Shown here: one piece after another, positions 61,841 to 64,000 of the stretch
How the letters are laid out: every line of letters begins with the position of its first letter
Numbering within the stretch: the stretch's first letter is position 1
From: Parapedobacter composti
Lineage (GTDB): Bacteria > Bacteroidota > Bacteroidia > Sphingobacteriales > Sphingobacteriaceae
Direction: 5' to 3'
Length of the DNA stretch: 64,000 bases
NCBI RefSeq assembly: GCF_900112315.1
Contig: NZ_FOLL01000007.1
Span: 62,001 to 126,000 of the forward strand
Notes under the pieces: model-generated
Seen by the model: only the letters and a program-made list of their open reading frames with translations
Database searches by the model: none
Told to the model about the DNA's origin: nothing
Program-made: the position numbers and the translations under genes

Positions 61841-62821
61841 CTATTGTCCCAATACCCAGGCGAATATCAACGGCGCCACGATGGTGGCATCCGATTCAAC
61901 AATGAATTTAGGGGTATGAATATCCAGTTTCCCCCAGGTGATTTTCTCATTCGGCACGGCTCCGGAATAAGAACCATAAGAGGTGGTGGAATCCGAAATC
62001 TGGCAGAAATAGCTCCAAAACGGAATGTTTTCCATCTCCATGTCCTGATAAAGCATGGGTACCACACAGATGGGGAAGTCGCCCGCGATGCCGCCGCCAA
62101 TCTGGAAGAAGCCCACGCCTTTCCCTTCGGAATTCTTAACGTACCAATCCGCAAGGTAAGTCATGTATTCAATACCGCTTTTCATGGTCGATGCTTTCAG
62201 CTCTCCCTTGATGACATACGAGGCAAAGATGTTGCCCATGGTGCTGTCTTCCCAGCCAGGTACCACGATGGGAAGATTCTTCTCCGCTGCGGCCAGCATC
62301 CAGGAATTTTTAGGGTCAATTTCGTAATACTGTTCCAGCACACCACTATTGAGCATTTTGTACATGTATTCGTGCGGGAAATAACGCTCACCGGCGTCTT
62401 CTGCTTCTTTCCATATCTTATATATATGTTGCTGAATGCGGCGGAACGCTTCTTCTTCCGGAATACAGGTGTCCGTAACCCGGTTATAATGGTTTTCCAG
62501 CAACTCCCACTCATCCTGCGGACTCAGATCGCGGTAATTCGGCACCCGCTTGTAATGCGAATGTGCAACCAGGTTCATGATATCTTCTTCGAGGTTAGCT
62601 CCCGTACAACTGATGATAGCCACTTTATCCTGACGGATCATCTCGGCCAGCGAAATGCCCAGCTCGGCTGTACTCATGGCTCCGGCCAGCGTAATCATCA
62701 TTTTTCCTCCGGCATCGAGGTGGGTCTCATAGCCCTTTGCTGCATCCACCAGGGCGGCAGCGTTGAAGTGCAGGTAGTTCTTTTCGATAAACTGGGAAAT
62801 AGGACCTCTTGTTTTGCTCAT
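61841..62821 (-). CDS. Deoxyhypusine synthase-like protein
   Basis: 326 residues of the deoxyhypusine synthase superfamily. NAD-binding and core blocks: GGKMMITLAGAMSTAELGIS, VAIISCTGANLEEDIMNLVA and FFQIGGGIAGDFPICVVPM. The catalytic Lys motif of eukaryotic enzymes (SWGK) appears as ITWGKLDIHTPKFIVESDAT, so the lysine is kept. Bacteria lack eIF5A; homologs are linked to homospermidine synthesis or have unknown roles. Flanked by the epimerase gene (62-bp gap) and the HolD-like gene. Confidence 0.88.
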   Translation of the reverse strand: MSKTRGPISQFIEKNYLHFNAAALVDAAKGYETHLDAGGKMMITLAGAMSTAELGISLAEMIRQDKVAIISCTGANLEEDIMNLVAHSHYKRVPNYRDLSPQDEWELLENHYNRVTDTCIPEEEAFRRIQQHIYKIWKEAEDAGERYFPHEYMYKMLNSGVLEQYYEIDPKNSWMLAAAEKNLPIVVPGWEDSTMGNIFASYVIKGELKASTMKSGIEYMTYLADWYVKNSEGKGVGFFQIGGGIAGDFPICVVPMLYQDMEMENIPFWSYFCQISDSTTSYGSYSGAVPNEKITWGKLDIHTPKFIVESDATIVAPLIFAWVLGQ

Positions 62822-62883
62822 CTCTTTTTCTGTGCTTGGTTTCGCTTACAAAGGTAACGTTTTCCACAGGAAGTTGGAAGTGG

Positions 62884-63981
62884 TTATACCTCCCAGCGTT
62901 CGCAGGTCTGCAAGAAAGCCTCATCAGCATCAGCGCCGATGCCAGAGGTATAAGGCAAGGAAAGGTGGAACCCTTCGTACCGTACACCGCCAACCACGGG
63001 GTCTGCCCGATGCCCAATCATACAGGTATCCAGGTCAAAAAATTGCACATTGGGTGCCGCGTATGCAAAATGGGCTTTGGCCGACAGGGCAAGACGGGTT
63101 TCCAGCATGCCGCCAATCATGCAGGGAATGCCGTATTCCGCCGCGGTTTGCTGGATGCGAAGGGCTTCAGCGATGCCGCCGGATTTGGAAAATTTGATAT
63201 TGATGGAATCACAGGCACCCTGCGATGCCAACCGGGCGGCATCGCGATGGTCATAGCAGCTTTCATCGGCCATAAGCGGAATGGTGGTCTCTTGGCGGAG
63301 CTGCGGAAGCAAGTGGTCGTTATAGCTGCGCATGGGCTGTTCACAGAACTGGATGCCAAATGGCTCCAACCCCCGCAGGGCCGCCACGGCGGCGTCGTAA
63401 TCCCAGCCCTGATTGGCATCGATGCGGATAAGGAGGTCTGAACCTACGGCGTCACGGATGGCCTTGATGCGGGCGACATCAGATTCGGGGGCCTTGCCCA
63501 GCTTTACCTTGACCATCGTTGCACCCCGCTCGCGGTATGCCAAAGCCTTGGCAGCCATTTCCTCCGGCGTGCCAATCCCCACCGTAATATCGGTAACAAT
63601 ATCGCGAACGGCGCCGCCAAGGTATTTATAGAGCGGCACACTGGCGTGCTTGGCCGCCAGGTCGTGCAACGCAATATCAAAGGCGCTTTTAGCCGTGGCG
63701 TTCCGGGCGATGAAGGTGTCAAGTTCGGCAAGCCGTTCATCAATGGCCAGCGGGTCCTTACCTTTCCAAAGCCGGGCAAAATCACGGGCAACGGCCAAAC
63801 AGGTGTCCTGCGTTTCGCCCACAATCATCGGGAACGCGGAACATTCGCCCACACCATAAATCCCGGTATCGGTGTGTATACGGACAAGCATGTTCTGTGC
63901 GTAATCCATGGTCCCCGTGGCTATCACAAACGGCTCCATCGGGATGCTGAAACGGTAAATCTCGGTGTGGGTGATTTTCAT
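62884..63981 (-). CDS. Dipeptide epimerase (enolase superfamily)
   Basis: 365 residues of the mandelate-racemase/muconate-lactonizing-enzyme family, closest to L-Ala-D/L-Glu epimerases. Catalytic Lys pair in VKVKLGKAPES, metal ligands in LLIRIDANQGW, QFCEQPMRS and PLMADESCYD, and the second catalytic Lys in NIKFSKSGG. It recycles murein peptides. It begins at the ATG at 63981, just inside the right edge of the window. First gene of the rightmost minus-strand operon. Confidence 0.9.
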   Translation of the reverse strand: MKITHTEIYRFSIPMEPFVIATGTMDYAQNMLVRIHTDTGIYGVGECSAFPMIVGETQDTCLAVARDFARLWKGKDPLAIDERLAELDTFIARNATAKSAFDIALHDLAAKHASVPLYKYLGGAVRDIVTDITVGIGTPEEMAAKALAYRERGATMVKVKLGKAPESDVARIKAIRDAVGSDLLIRIDANQGWDYDAAVAALRGLEPFGIQFCEQPMRSYNDHLLPQLRQETTIPLMADESCYDHRDAARLASQGACDSINIKFSKSGGIAEALRIQQTAAEYGIPCMIGGMLETRLALSAKAHFAYAAPNVQFFDLDTCMIGHRADPVVGGVRYEGFHLSLPYTSGIGADADEAFLQTCERWEV

Positions 63982-64000
63982 ATTCTTTAATGTTTTCGGC

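Noticed and set aside
61814-62857. 347-codon plus-strand frame over the deoxyhypusine-synthase-like gene
   Set aside because: Antisense to a gene with conserved catalytic motifs; composition is shadow-like.
1-64000. tRNA, rRNA, CRISPR array, insertion sequence or prophage
   Set aside because: No cloverleaf-like segments, no regularly spaced repeats with spacers, and no transposase, integrase or phage structural genes were seen on either strand.

Overview
The window looks like chromosomal DNA of a member of the Bacteroidota, most likely family Sphingobacteriaceae (Pedobacter, Parapedobacter or Olivibacter-like). The reasons are a SusC/SusD pair with a FecI/FecR-type regulator pair, GldF-GldG-like ABC proteins, an M13 peptidase, promoters of the Bacteroidota type (TTG about 20 bp upstream of TAnnTTTG) and few strong Shine-Dalgarno sites. 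No tRNA, rRNA, CRISPR array, transposase or phage structural gene is visible.

Layout. 1-4.4 kb: aldo/keto reductase, a pirin/DoxX operon divergent from an HxlR regulator, 3-methyladenine glycosylase (tag) and a Tat-exported GH5 enzyme. 4.5-7.7 kb: an unrecognised three-gene operon divergent from an XRE regulator, with a 12-bp inverted repeat between them. 7.8-12.1 kb: a phosphotransferase and an MG2/plug-like surface protein, both apparently cut at a shared 3' junction, and a small conserved protein behind a promoter with six 11-bp repeats. 12.4-20.6 kb: M13 peptidase; a Mef-like MFS exporter behind a leader with a short peptide ORF and hairpins; a YciI/ECF42-type sigma pair; small housekeeping genes. 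20.8-27.5 kb: DinB-like protein, a large PAS histidine kinase, and a PiT phosphate transporter behind five 11-bp-spaced Pho-box-like repeats. 27.5-34.8 kb: GNAT, membrane proteins, a histidine kinase, a CvpA-CAP fusion, a secreted lipoprotein and a rhomboid protease. 34.9-40.3 kb: the imuA-imuB-dnaE2 mutasome, whose promoter carries a palindrome between the -33 and -7 boxes. 40.3-55.7 kb: a decayed TonB-receptor remnant, then a large minus-strand locus (ECF sigma, FecR, SusC, SusD, two lipoproteins, and an ABC system with two GldF-GldG fusion proteins around one ATPase). 56-64 kb: a small membrane protein, DNA polymerase IV, a GMC oxidoreductase with its subunit 3, alkB, and an operon of an enolase-superfamily epimerase, a deoxyhypusine-synthase-like protein, a HolD-like protein and rdgB.

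How the genes work together. Several independent genes repair or tolerate DNA and nucleotide damage (tag, imuA-imuB-dnaE2, dinB/polIV, alkB, rdgB). The SusCD-lipoprotein-ABC locus reads as a complete envelope uptake route, from a TonB-dependent outer-membrane porter to an inner-membrane ATPase, under its own ECF sigma/anti-sigma pair. Best candidates for undescribed biology: the three-gene unknown operon with its XRE regulator; the peptide-ORF leader of the Mef-like exporter; the repeat arrays upstream of the phosphate transporter and the 11.3-12.1 kb gene; and a hairpin plus AACCTAAACCT element present three times.
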